This document shows positions 38,016-46,371 of a stretch of DNA of 64,000 nucleotides, in pieces. The stretch covers positions 162,038 to 226,037 of the forward strand of contig CAMYOG010000002.1 in the NCBI GenBank assembly GCA_947259925.1, in the 5' to 3' direction. The notes under the pieces were generated by a model, which saw nothing but the letters and a program-made list of their open reading frames with translations, ran no database searches and was not told where the DNA came from. Positions within the stretch are counted from its first letter, which is position 1; each line of letters starts with the position of its first letter. This DNA comes from Thermoanaerobaculia bacterium. Its GTDB lineage: Bacteria > Acidobacteriota > Thermoanaerobaculia > Multivoradales > JAHEKO01. Position numbers and translations under genes: made by a program.

Positions 38016-39896
38016 TTACCAGCGATAGCCGATGGAGACCTCGGCAATGTCCGCGTCGTAGTCGTCGAAGCTAAAGCGTGCTTCGTCGTAGTCGACGGTG
38101 CGGTAGCCGAGGTGCACCAGGTAGCCCTCTCCGACCCCGACCTCGACCCAGCCCCGATAGTCGTCGCGCTCGAGCGCGAAGCTCCCGGAGTTCTCGTAGA
38201 GCCGGAAGTCGCCGCCAAAGGCGACGCGCTCGTTAGCGTCATAGCGCAGGCGAGCGTCGAGAAACTCGGAGTCGGCCTCGTAGAAGATCGGGAAGAAGAG
38301 CTCCTGACCACCGCCGAACCCCGGCAGGGTGACCACTGTCTGATCGATTCTGCGCTCGACGTCGATGTTCGAGTAGCCGACCGAGGCATGCAGCTTGTCC
38401 TGATCGTAGCCGAACCGGAGGCTCAGCTGATCGGAGCTCGAGTCCCACCCGGAGGTGTCGTTCTCGAGCTCGTTGATCGCGAACGATCCGAGTACGGAGA
38501 AGCCGTTAGGCATCTTGTACTGACCGCGCACCTGATAGCGCTGGCGATCGGTCGGTGAGGAAAGGGCGAACGGGTCATCGAATGAGCTGTCCTCGAGCTC
38601 TAGGTTGACCCGGCAGCCCTTCACCGGTGCCCAGCCGAGGGTTGCATATATGCCTGTCTGGTCTGTCGACGCGCTCGTCAGGTGGTCTTCGCCGGGGATC
38701 TCCCACCGCGAGTCGATGTCGCGGCTCTCTTCGCGCACGCCACCGGCAACCGTGACGGCAGACGACAGGTGGACCTGGGCGCCGAGCTCGACGGTCGTGG
38801 TCTCGATCTCGTACTCGCCGAAGCTCGGCTCGCCGTCGAAGACCAGATCGCCACGCTGATCCAGGCTGTTCTGGCGGGCGGCGAACGTGAGTGCCCACTT
38901 GTGGCCGAAGCGGTAGGTGAGGTCCAGATCGAACAGGTCCATGTCGCGGTCGACCTCACCGGCTCCCGAGCTGTCGATCTCCAGGGGCGCGCCGTTGAAG
39001 GCGATTCCCGCGCCGGTCTCGTCGGCCCTGACGTCCAGATCGAGCGACTGGAGGTTGGCTTGCGCTCGCAGTAGCAGATTGTCGTTCGGCTGCGCGATCA
39101 GGCGAACGATGTGGTCGTTGCTGGTGAAGTCGTACGGCTGGTTCAGCAAGTAGAAGTCCAGGATCGTCGCATCCTCGGGATCCTCGCCCAGCGAGCGGCC
39201 GGGCAGGAAGAGCTCGACCGGGTTGTCGAAGTCCCGGTAGCGTTCCTCGAGCACCAGCGTCGCCTTGTCCCAGGAGTAGCTGAAAGACGCCAGGTAGTCG
39301 TTCAGAGACTCGTCGATGGGCTTGTCGAACTCGAACTCGTCGCGCGAGATGTCGAGTGTCGTCGTGCTCTGACCGCGCCGGGTGTAGCGGTTCAGGCCGA
39401 AGTTGAACGTGGCGTTGTCGCCGATCCAGAGCTTGAAGTCGGCGCGGTCGTGCACCCGGTCGAAGTCGAAGTGATGGAAGTCACCGGCGAGAGCCAGTGC
39501 GGGGTTTCCAGCCTCTTCTACCGGCAGGATGATGTCCTCGTAGAAGTAGTTCGACTTGCGACGGTCGTAGCTGAAGTCGTAACGACCGAACTTCTCGACC
39601 GAGATGCTGAGCGCTTCGAACGGGTCGCCGCCGTAGTTGTTGACGTCGATCAGCACCCGATCGGCGTACTTGCGCATCTGGTCCTCGGGGATGTAGTTGA
39701 TCTCGAGCCGGAACAGTCGCGGTCCGTCCTCGAGGTTGATGTCCTCGTCGAACTTGTTCTGGCTGCCACTGACGTCCACGGTGCGGAAGCCGATCTGGAA
39801 TCCGCCGGTGAAAGAGCCCTCCTGAGCAGCCGCCGGGAGCGCCAGCAGGATGCCGAGACAGGTGAGCGTCAGAATGGAATGTCGCATGGTTCTCAT
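38016..39896 (-). CDS. MtrB/PioB-like outer-membrane beta barrel partnered with a decahaem cytochrome
   Basis: 626 residues from ATG 39896, with GGAGG six bases upstream. A signal peptide ends at PAAAQ, and the remainder is a long series of charged amphipathic strands (such as FGRYDFSYDRRKSNY and TFNFGLNRYTRRGQST) finishing with SIGYRW, as expected of a large barrel. This repeated Asp/Arg/Tyr-rich pattern and the gene's place 13 bases after a DmsE-type decahaem cytochrome match the porin of porin-cytochrome electron conduits. It lacks an obvious N-terminal Cys motif, so membership is by architecture and context. Confidence 0.78.
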   Translation of the reverse strand: MRTMRHSILTLTCLGILLALPAAAQEGSFTGGFQIGFRTVDVSGSQNKFDEDINLEDGPRLFRLEINYIPEDQMRKYADRVLIDVNNYGGDPFEALSISVEKFGRYDFSYDRRKSNYFYEDIILPVEEAGNPALALAGDFHHFDFDRVHDRADFKLWIGDNATFNFGLNRYTRRGQSTTTLDISRDEFEFDKPIDESLNDYLASFSYSWDKATLVLEERYRDFDNPVELFLPGRSLGEDPEDATILDFYLLNQPYDFTSNDHIVRLIAQPNDNLLLRAQANLQSLDLDVRADETGAGIAFNGAPLEIDSSGAGEVDRDMDLFDLDLTYRFGHKWALTFAARQNSLDQRGDLVFDGEPSFGEYEIETTTVELGAQVHLSSAVTVAGGVREESRDIDSRWEIPGEDHLTSASTDQTGIYATLGWAPVKGCRVNLELEDSSFDDPFALSSPTDRQRYQVRGQYKMPNGFSVLGSFAINELENDTSGWDSSSDQLSLRFGYDQDKLHASVGYSNIDVERRIDQTVVTLPGFGGGQELFFPIFYEADSEFLDARLRYDANERVAFGGDFRLYENSGSFALERDDYRGWVEVGVGEGYLVHLGYRTVDYDEARFSFDDYDADIAEVSIGYRW

Positions 39897-39909
39897 GACT
39901 CGCCTCCAC

Positions 39910-40839
39910 CTACTTCAGGAAGAAGGGATCGAGATGCGATCCGTGAATGGTCGAGTGACAGCTGGTGCACTGGCTCTCGGCGACGAAGCGCGCGTGGAAG
40001 CCGGGCACCGCAATGTGGCAGCTGTAGCAGAGCTCGGCTACGTTCTGGAAGCTCAGCATGTGCCGGTTGACCGAGCCGTGCGGTGTGTGGCACGAGGTGC
40101 AGCCCTCGCCGCGCACGCCGCCGTGCTCAAACATCCAAGGGCCACCCTTGTCGACGTGGCAGTCGACGCACATCTCCTGCTTGAAGCCGCCGAGCATCCA
40201 GCGTTGAGCCGGCTCGTGCGGGTTGTGGCAGCTCGTGCACTCGAGAATGCCCTCCTGCAGCCGGTGGCGCTCGTTGTACTCGAAGTGGGCGAATACGTCG
40301 TTGTGGCACTCGTAGCAGCTGTCGGAGACGCGCGACGCCTGAAGCGACGACCGGATCAGCTCCGGTGAGTCGACGAGTGCCCAGACATCGCCGTGGATAC
40401 CGTGGCAGCTGGTGCAGTCGAGACCCGCCTTGGCGTGAGCCGTGGCGTCGAATCTCGGGTGCTCCGTGCCGTGGCAGCCTTGACAGCTCTCGCTGCGTGC
40501 CGAGGGCAGCTCGTCCTCGGAGAAGTTGAAGATGTTCTCGGCGCCACCCCCCTCGTCCAGGTGGGTGGTCGGGTCGCCGTGGCAGGCTGCGCAGCTCGAA
40601 GCGGCGCCGACCTTGCCAGCGAGGCCTTCCGTCTCGAGCGCTGAATGTGGATTCAGCAGAAACGCCTCGGTGTGCTCCTCGTGACAAGCCGCGCACTCCT
40701 CGGACTGCCCGGAGAGCATCGGCACCTGCGCGGCGGTACCGGGCGAGCCGAACACGACTGTGTTGCCGCCCGGCAGTAGGATGCCGAAGAGGGCAACTCC
40801 AGCCGTCGGAACAAGTGTCTGGAGGATGCGCCGAGTCAT
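39910..40839 (-). CDS. DmsE/MtrA-type decahaem c-type cytochrome
   Basis: 309 residues from ATG 40839 (GGAGA upstream). A signal segment is followed by exactly ten CXXCH motifs: CAACH twice, CQGCH, CTSCH four times, CYECH, CVDCH and CYSCH. Length, spacing and the HGIHGD and NPHEPAQRWM blocks fit DmsE-family periplasmic cytochromes, which sit inside an outer-membrane porin and pass electrons across it. The barrel encoded next is the expected partner. No surface-exposed MtrC-like decahaem protein is present in the window. Confidence 0.92.
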   Translation of the reverse strand: MTRRILQTLVPTAGVALFGILLPGGNTVVFGSPGTAAQVPMLSGQSEECAACHEEHTEAFLLNPHSALETEGLAGKVGAASSCAACHGDPTTHLDEGGGAENIFNFSEDELPSARSESCQGCHGTEHPRFDATAHAKAGLDCTSCHGIHGDVWALVDSPELIRSSLQASRVSDSCYECHNDVFAHFEYNERHRLQEGILECTSCHNPHEPAQRWMLGGFKQEMCVDCHVDKGGPWMFEHGGVRGEGCTSCHTPHGSVNRHMLSFQNVAELCYSCHIAVPGFHARFVAESQCTSCHSTIHGSHLDPFFLK

Positions 40840-41062
40840 GTCTCGTCTCCTTTCTCAAGCACCGATTGTCAAAGAAGATTCTCGCGCAGAGCGGGCCGCC
40901 GAGCTGTGCAGGAATTCGCTTCAACGATCGCGAGGAGGCGGGCGGGACGCCCCGTCTCGTCGGGTGGGCATGGGTGCCGGCCGTCGGCGTGGTGGGCAGG
41001 CTCCTGGAAGTCTGTACGCTGCTCGAGGGGGAACAACCTCTCACGAGAAGGGAGACGGCTAG

Positions 41063-41434
41063 ATGACACTTCGTAACGGGTTGATCGCGACGGTCGGGCT
41101 TCTGATTGCAGTCGGAGGCCTGGTGATCTCAGCGGGCGGCTCGGGCGCTCGGGCCGACGAGTCCCTGGACGGCAAGGCGCTGTTCACCGAAGTGCACAAG
41201 TGCAACATGTGCCACGCGGTGCCGGCGGCCGGAATTGAGGCCAAGACCAAGTCGGAGAGCATGAAGGGCTCCGACCTCGGCGGCAAGATCGAGGTCGAGT
41301 TCGCGGAGATCGCGTCTTATGTCCGTAAGGAAGGGGAGCTCGACGGCAACCAGCACAAGAAGGGATTCAAGGGCACCGACGAAGAGCTTCAGGCGATCAT
41401 CGACTGGCTGGGCAGCCTGGAGGCCGCGGAGTAG
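41063..41434 (+). CDS. Periplasmic monohaem cytochrome c
   Basis: 123 residues from ATG 41063, behind AAGGGAGA. A signal peptide ends near ARADE; one haem motif CNMCH follows at about residue 47, and the axial Met is probably in ESMKG. It should shuttle electrons between the larger cytochromes. It is divergent from the decahaem gene across 223 bases, in which I see no clear promoter. Its 3' end is overlapped by the next gene. Confidence 0.9.
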   Translation: MTLRNGLIATVGLLIAVGGLVISAGGSGARADESLDGKALFTEVHKCNMCHAVPAAGIEAKTKSESMKGSDLGGKIEVEFAEIASYVRKEGELDGNQHKKGFKGTDEELQAIIDWLGSLEAAE

Positions 41435-43295
41435 CCATCGCGTCCCGCTCGTACTGCTGACCGCGGTTCTCGCGGCCGCCGGGGATCTGTGCGCGCAGCC
41501 GGCCGACTGCGGCGAGTGCCACGACGTCGACCCGATCCTCGAGACGCCGCACGGCGTTCTCGAGTGCTCCGACTGCCACGCCGGCTACAACGAGGAGCTG
41601 CACCCCGACGAGCTGGCGCCTCCGGCCTGCGGCGACTGTCACGAAGACGTCGTGGCCGAGCTGTCGCTGAGCGTCCACGGCGGCGTGGAGGATCCGGAAG
41701 CGGCGTCGTCCTGTGTCGCCTGCCACGGGCCGGTGCACACGCTGGCGTTCTGCGCCGAAGAAGCGTCGCGGGTCCACAGGACCCATGTCGCCGAAGCGTG
41801 CGGCTCGTGCCACGCCGATCCCGCCTTGGCCGAGCGCTACAAGTACCACATGGTGCGGCCGCTCGAGGCGTACCTGCAGAGCGTCCACGCCCGCATCGTC
41901 GCCGAGGGGGGCAGCGGGCCGAGCTGCAGTGACTGCCACGGTGCTCACGACGTCCTGCCGAGCGCCTCACCCGAGTCGCCGGTGCATCACTCGCAGGTCC
42001 CGAAAACCTGCGGCGGCTGTCATGAGGAGATCACCCGGGCGTACGAGCAGAGCGTGCACGGGCAGGCGATCGCCCACGGTATCGACGAGTCTCCAGTCTG
42101 CACCGACTGTCACGGGGAGCATCGGATCATCTCCCCGGCGGAGGAGGGATCGCCGGTCTACGCCAGCAACATCCCCAAGATGACCTGCGGCCGCTGCCAC
42201 TCGGACGTCCGGTTGGCCGAGAAGTACGGCCTCGATCCGGCGAAGGTACCAGCCTACGAGGACAGCTACCACGGATTGGCCAGTCGTGCCGGCGCGGTCA
42301 CGGTGGCCCACTGCGGCTCCTGCCACGGGATCCACGACATCCTCCCGTCCAGCGACCCCACGTCCCACATCCACAAGGACAACCTGGCCGCGACCTGTGG
42401 CCACTGTCATCCGGGCGCCGGGACCAGCTTCGCCATCGGCACCGTCCACATCATCGCGACCGAGGCGGAGCATGTCGCCGTCTACTGGATTCGGCGGATC
42501 TATCTGGGCGCCATCTTCGTCCTGATCGGCGCCATGGTGGTCCACAACGGGCTCGACCTCTACCGCAAGGCGCGCCGCCCCGATCGCCAGCCGGCCCGGC
42601 TCGTCAATCGGGTCTACCGGCGGTATCCACCGCGGATGTCCCTCGCGTTCCGTATCCAGCACCTGCTGCTGCTGAGCAGCTTCATCGTCCTGGTCTACAC
42701 CGGGTTCGCGCTGAAGTTCCCGGAGGCGTGGTGGGCGTACCCGCTCCTGCAATGGGAGGACACGTTCGGACTCCGCGGCTGGATCCATCGGGTGGCAGCC
42801 CTCGTCATGGTCGCGGCGGCGGTCCTGCACGTCGTCCACCTGACCGCGAGCCGCTCCGCCAGGCACGCGATCGGCGCCTTCGTACCCAACCGGGAAGACC
42901 TGACCGAGCTGTGGGAGCGGCTGAGTTTCTTGCTCGGCCGTCGCAAGATTCCGCCGCCGGCGCCCTGGGTCGGCTACGCCGAGAAGCTCGAGTACCTGGC
43001 GGTGATCTGGGGCACCGTTCTGATGGCGGTCACCGGGTTCATGCTCTGGTTCGACGATCCGATGCTCCGGCTCTTGCCGAAGTGGGCGCTCGACGTGGCG
43101 ACCGTGATCCACCTCTACGAAGCGATCCTCGCCTCGCTCGCCATCCTCGTCTGGCACTTCTACTTCGTGCTGCTCGATCCGCTCGTCTATCCGATGGATC
43201 CGGCCTGGATCACCGGCAGATCCGCCTCCCGACGCCTGGCCGAGCGGCTCGAAGGCCGGCAGGCGGAGAAGCGGGGTCCGGCCGACCAGCGCTAG
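41319..43295 (+). CDS. Undecahaem cytochrome c fused to a membrane b-type cytochrome domain
   Basis: 658 residues if it starts at ATG 41319, the only ATG/GTG/TTG in frame before the signal-peptide core (VPLVLLTAVLAAAGD, 42-56). That start overlaps the preceding gene by 116 bases and gives a long basic N-region; initiation at a CTG near 41453 is possible. Eleven CXXCH motifs lie between residues 64 and about 370, followed by four or more membrane helices with conserved His (VVHNGLDLY, RIQHLLLLSSF, WIHRVAALVM, LHVVHL), typical of hydrogenase/formate-dehydrogenase-type cytochrome b. It should exchange electrons between quinol and the haem chain. It is a paralogue of the 21-haem gene and converges with it. 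Confidence 0.85.
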   Translation: MSVRKGSSTATSTRRDSRAPTKSFRRSSTGWAAWRPRSSHRVPLVLLTAVLAAAGDLCAQPADCGECHDVDPILETPHGVLECSDCHAGYNEELHPDELAPPACGDCHEDVVAELSLSVHGGVEDPEAASSCVACHGPVHTLAFCAEEASRVHRTHVAEACGSCHADPALAERYKYHMVRPLEAYLQSVHARIVAEGGSGPSCSDCHGAHDVLPSASPESPVHHSQVPKTCGGCHEEITRAYEQSVHGQAIAHGIDESPVCTDCHGEHRIISPAEEGSPVYASNIPKMTCGRCHSDVRLAEKYGLDPAKVPAYEDSYHGLASRAGAVTVAHCGSCHGIHDILPSSDPTSHIHKDNLAATCGHCHPGAGTSFAIGTVHIIATEAEHVAVYWIRRIYLGAIFVLIGAMVVHNGLDLYRKARRPDRQPARLVNRVYRRYPPRMSLAFRIQHLLLLSSFIVLVYTGFALKFPEAWWAYPLLQWEDTFGLRGWIHRVAALVMVAAAVLHVVHLTASRSARHAIGAFVPNREDLTELWERLSFLLGRRKIPPPAPWVGYAEKLEYLAVIWGTVLMAVTGFMLWFDDPMLRLLPKWALDVATVIHLYEAILASLAILVWHFYFVLLDPLVYPMDPAWITGRSASRRLAERLEGRQAEKRGPADQR

Positions 43296-46213
43296 CGGTA
43301 GCCGAACAGCATCGTGTAGACGATCAGCACGATCAGGACGAGACCGGTCGCCAACGCCAGATAGGCGAAGGCGCGGATGGCGCTCTCCGCCTGCTTCGGC
43401 ATCGGCTCGACCAGGTGTTCCTCGAGCCGGCCCGCCGCCACCAGCCGCTCGTACTCGTCGGGCTTGTCGAACTTGAGCTCCTCGAGCGTCACCCGGCCGG
43501 TGAAGATCACCGGGTCCATCGGGAACTTGTCGAGCCGGAAGTGGGTGTTGAAGAAGTGGATGGTGAAGATGAAGCCGACGGCCAGAAGCGCCTCGTCACT
43601 GTGGATGATGGTGGCGACGTTGATGAACCAGCCGGGCAGGACGTGGGTGAAGAGCTCCGGGAACCAGAGCAGCAGCCCGGTGCTGCCGATGATCACGATC
43701 CCCCACAGCACCGCGAAGTAGTCGAACTTCTCCCAGTAGGTGTAGCGGCCGTAGTGGGGGCGCGGTCCGCGCCCGAAGAACCATTTGACGGAGCTCAGGA
43801 ACTCGCTCAGATCGCGCGGCGTGAACAGGATCGAGTCGGGCCCCGTGATCAGCTGCCAGAGGCTCTGGCCGGTCCGCTTGACGAGCTGGCGAATGCGGTA
43901 GAGGTGGGCCACGAAGACCCCGAAGAGCAAGACCGCTCCGAGCCGATGCAGGAAGCCCATCGACTCGAAGCCCCCCAGGATGACCGACAGGCCCTGGGCC
44001 CAGGCCATGTAGGAGAACTTCAGCGCCATGCCGGTCAGGGCCAGGGTGAAGAAGCTGATCAGCATCAGCAGATGGAGCACCCGGTTGTAGCGGTCGAAGC
44101 GGCGGTAGACACGCTGGCCACCGGCCCGGGCGAGCGCCTTGTGGGCCTTCCACTCCTCCTTCGAGCGGTAGAGACGGAAGAGCCAGGCCAGGGTGTGGAT
44201 GAGCGCGAAGCTGAGCGTGCCCACCAGCAGCGCGGTCATCAGCCAGAACGCCCAGAAGAGGGCTGGATAGCGATCGGCATCGTGGTGGGTGGCGTGAGTC
44301 AGGTAGCCGGCGAACCGCCGGTGCGAGCCCTCGTGACACTGGCCGCAGGTCTCGACCACATGGTCCCGCCCGAGCGTCGACGCCGGGTCGGAGGTCGGAA
44401 GGATGTTGTGAGTGCCGTGGCAGTCGTAGCACTTGGCGGCGCCCTCGGAGCCGAGCCGCGAGACCTTGCCGTGGAACGTGTCGAAGAAGGTCGCGGCCTC
44501 GGTCTCGTGGCAGCGACCGCACTGCTCCATCATCAGGAAGCGGAAGTCCGGCTTGTCGGTGCGCGCGATGGTGTGGGAGGTATGGCAATCCTCGCAGCTC
44601 GGGAAGCGGTGCTCGACGTCGACCTCGTCGGGCACGTGGACGCTGGCACGGAAGATCTCTTCGATGCCGTGGTGGCAGGTGCCGCAGGTGTCGGCGACGT
44701 TGTCGTGGTGGACCGACGACCTCTCGTCGCCGACCGGCAACTCGCCGTGCGGCGTGTGGCAGTCGGCACAGTTCGCGGTCACCAGCAAGCCGCTGTCGAC
44801 CAGCCCCTTGCCATGGATGCTGTCGATATAGCTTTCGAAGATGTCGGGCACCTCCGAGTCGATGCGCACGGCGGCCTGCTCGCCGGCCCGGTGGCACTTA
44901 GCGCACAGGTAGGGCACATTGCGCGGGAAGGTGGGTGAGGCGGGCACCTCTTTCTTGAGGATGTCGTGCTTGCCGTGGCAGTAGAGGCAGGAGGGAGCGT
45001 CGGGATCACCCTCGTGGAGCAGCCGGCCGTGGATGCCACCCTCGTACTCGGTCACCGGTCCGGCGTGGCAGATGCTGCAGTCGACCGGGTCGGAGACGCT
45101 CTCACAGGGGCGTGACAACGAGGGGGTAACGTCGACGTGACACTGGGCGCAGGGGGTGTCCTGATGGGCCGAGGTGCGGGCAACCTCTCCGTCGACGTAG
45201 AGCGAGACGGTCTCGCCGTCATGCTCCATCGTCAGGGTCGGATCGGCGTGGCAGGCGAGACAGTCCTGGTCGGCCGAGCCGGCCGGATAGAGGATCCGGC
45301 GCACCTTGTGCGGCGGGTGGCAATCGACGCAGGCGGGGATCTTGTGCGGCTCGTCCTGCCAGAGGCGCCCCTCGATGACCTGCCGGTGGACCTGCTCGAT
45401 CTGGCCGTGACACTCGGCACAGGTGTCGGCCACGTTGTCGTGATGGATGCTCGACCGGGGGTTGGTGTGGGGGAGGATGTCGTGCGCGGTGTGGCAGGAG
45501 GTGCAGACCGCGGTCACGGTCAGTCCCTGCTCGTAGAGCCCCTGGCCGTGGATGCTCATCGAGTAGTTCTCGAGGATCTGATCCTGGGAGATCTCCCGGT
45601 TGAGCGAGACCGGCGATCCCTCCTGGTGGCAGCGACCGCAGAGCACCGGGACGTTCATCACCGCGGTCAGCGACCGCGGATCGGAGGCGGGCAGGATGTC
45701 GTGGCCCCGGTGACAATCAGCGCAGCCGGGTGCCAGCTCGTCGCCCCGTGCCTCCGCTTGTCCGTGCAGGCTGCGAGCGTGCAGACGGGCCTGGTCGTGG
45801 CAGTTCGAGCAGTCCGGCGGGCGCTCGGCGACGTAGCGGACGCCATGATAGCCATGGCAGTCGCCGCAGCCGGGGGCGAAGCGGCTGCCCGGCGCCAGCC
45901 GGCCGTGGCGGCTTGCGGCCAGATCCTCGACCTCGGCATCGTGACAGGTGCCGCAGTCGGCCGGCTCGACCTCCTCGTCGTGGACGTCCTGGCCCTCTAG
46001 ATCGAGGTGGCAGTCGACGCAGGCGAAGTCGGCGTGCACCGAGCCGGCGAGCAGGTCGGCGTCGACGAACACGGAGATCTCACGGCCGTCACGCTCGCCG
46101 GTGAGATCGCCCTCTTCGTGACAGAGGAGGCAGTCCTCGCTCTCCTGGGCGCCCGCCGGCGCGATCGCCAGCAAGAGAGCCAGGGCTATCCATCTGCCGA
46201 GCGGAAGGTGCAT
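43292..46213 (-). CDS. Giant multihaem cytochrome c (21 CXXCH) fused to a b-type membrane domain
   Basis: 973 residues from ATG 46213, where a signal peptide (ALALLLAIAPAGAQ) starts. I count 21 CXXCH motifs between residues 28 and 627. They fall into two similar blocks: residues 28-305 (hemes 1-10) and 318-549 (11-18), each starting with a CLxCH / DGxxxSxxVD segment and ending with a HHDNVADTC repeat, then three more haems. Membrane helices from about 650 onward carry the same His pattern as the 11-haem paralogue (LHLLMLISF, FLHRLGAVL, TIIHSDEAL). It is likely a quinone-linked periplasmic electron wire. Its stop shares the CTAG palindrome with the convergent gene's stop. Confidence 0.88.
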   Translation of the reverse strand: MHLPLGRWIALALLLAIAPAGAQESEDCLLCHEEGDLTGERDGREISVFVDADLLAGSVHADFACVDCHLDLEGQDVHDEEVEPADCGTCHDAEVEDLAASRHGRLAPGSRFAPGCGDCHGYHGVRYVAERPPDCSNCHDQARLHARSLHGQAEARGDELAPGCADCHRGHDILPASDPRSLTAVMNVPVLCGRCHQEGSPVSLNREISQDQILENYSMSIHGQGLYEQGLTVTAVCTSCHTAHDILPHTNPRSSIHHDNVADTCAECHGQIEQVHRQVIEGRLWQDEPHKIPACVDCHPPHKVRRILYPAGSADQDCLACHADPTLTMEHDGETVSLYVDGEVARTSAHQDTPCAQCHVDVTPSLSRPCESVSDPVDCSICHAGPVTEYEGGIHGRLLHEGDPDAPSCLYCHGKHDILKKEVPASPTFPRNVPYLCAKCHRAGEQAAVRIDSEVPDIFESYIDSIHGKGLVDSGLLVTANCADCHTPHGELPVGDERSSVHHDNVADTCGTCHHGIEEIFRASVHVPDEVDVEHRFPSCEDCHTSHTIARTDKPDFRFLMMEQCGRCHETEAATFFDTFHGKVSRLGSEGAAKCYDCHGTHNILPTSDPASTLGRDHVVETCGQCHEGSHRRFAGYLTHATHHDADRYPALFWAFWLMTALLVGTLSFALIHTLAWLFRLYRSKEEWKAHKALARAGGQRVYRRFDRYNRVLHLLMLISFFTLALTGMALKFSYMAWAQGLSVILGGFESMGFLHRLGAVLLFGVFVAHLYRIRQLVKRTGQSLWQLITGPDSILFTPRDLSEFLSSVKWFFGRGPRPHYGRYTYWEKFDYFAVLWGIVIIGSTGLLLWFPELFTHVLPGWFINVATIIHSDEALLAVGFIFTIHFFNTHFRLDKFPMDPVIFTGRVTLEELKFDKPDEYERLVAAGRLEEHLVEPMPKQAESAIRAFAYLALATGLVLIVLIVYTMLFGYR

Positions 46214-46371
46214 GGAACCATGCCTGCGGGGGAGGGGTAGCCCCACCGCGCCAAGTTTCGCCCGGGCGTACGTTGAGCCGCCCCGGCTCGCCGGACGGAT
46301 CCCGGGCGGCGCCAAGGGACGGGGACGGGCCGCCCTTGCGGGTGGGGAGCGCGAGCGTGGTGGTGCGGTGG

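Noticed and set aside
42728-44938. Long plus-strand frame across the 21-haem gene
   Set aside because: It runs antisense to CXXCH motifs and lacks any recognisable domain or start signal.
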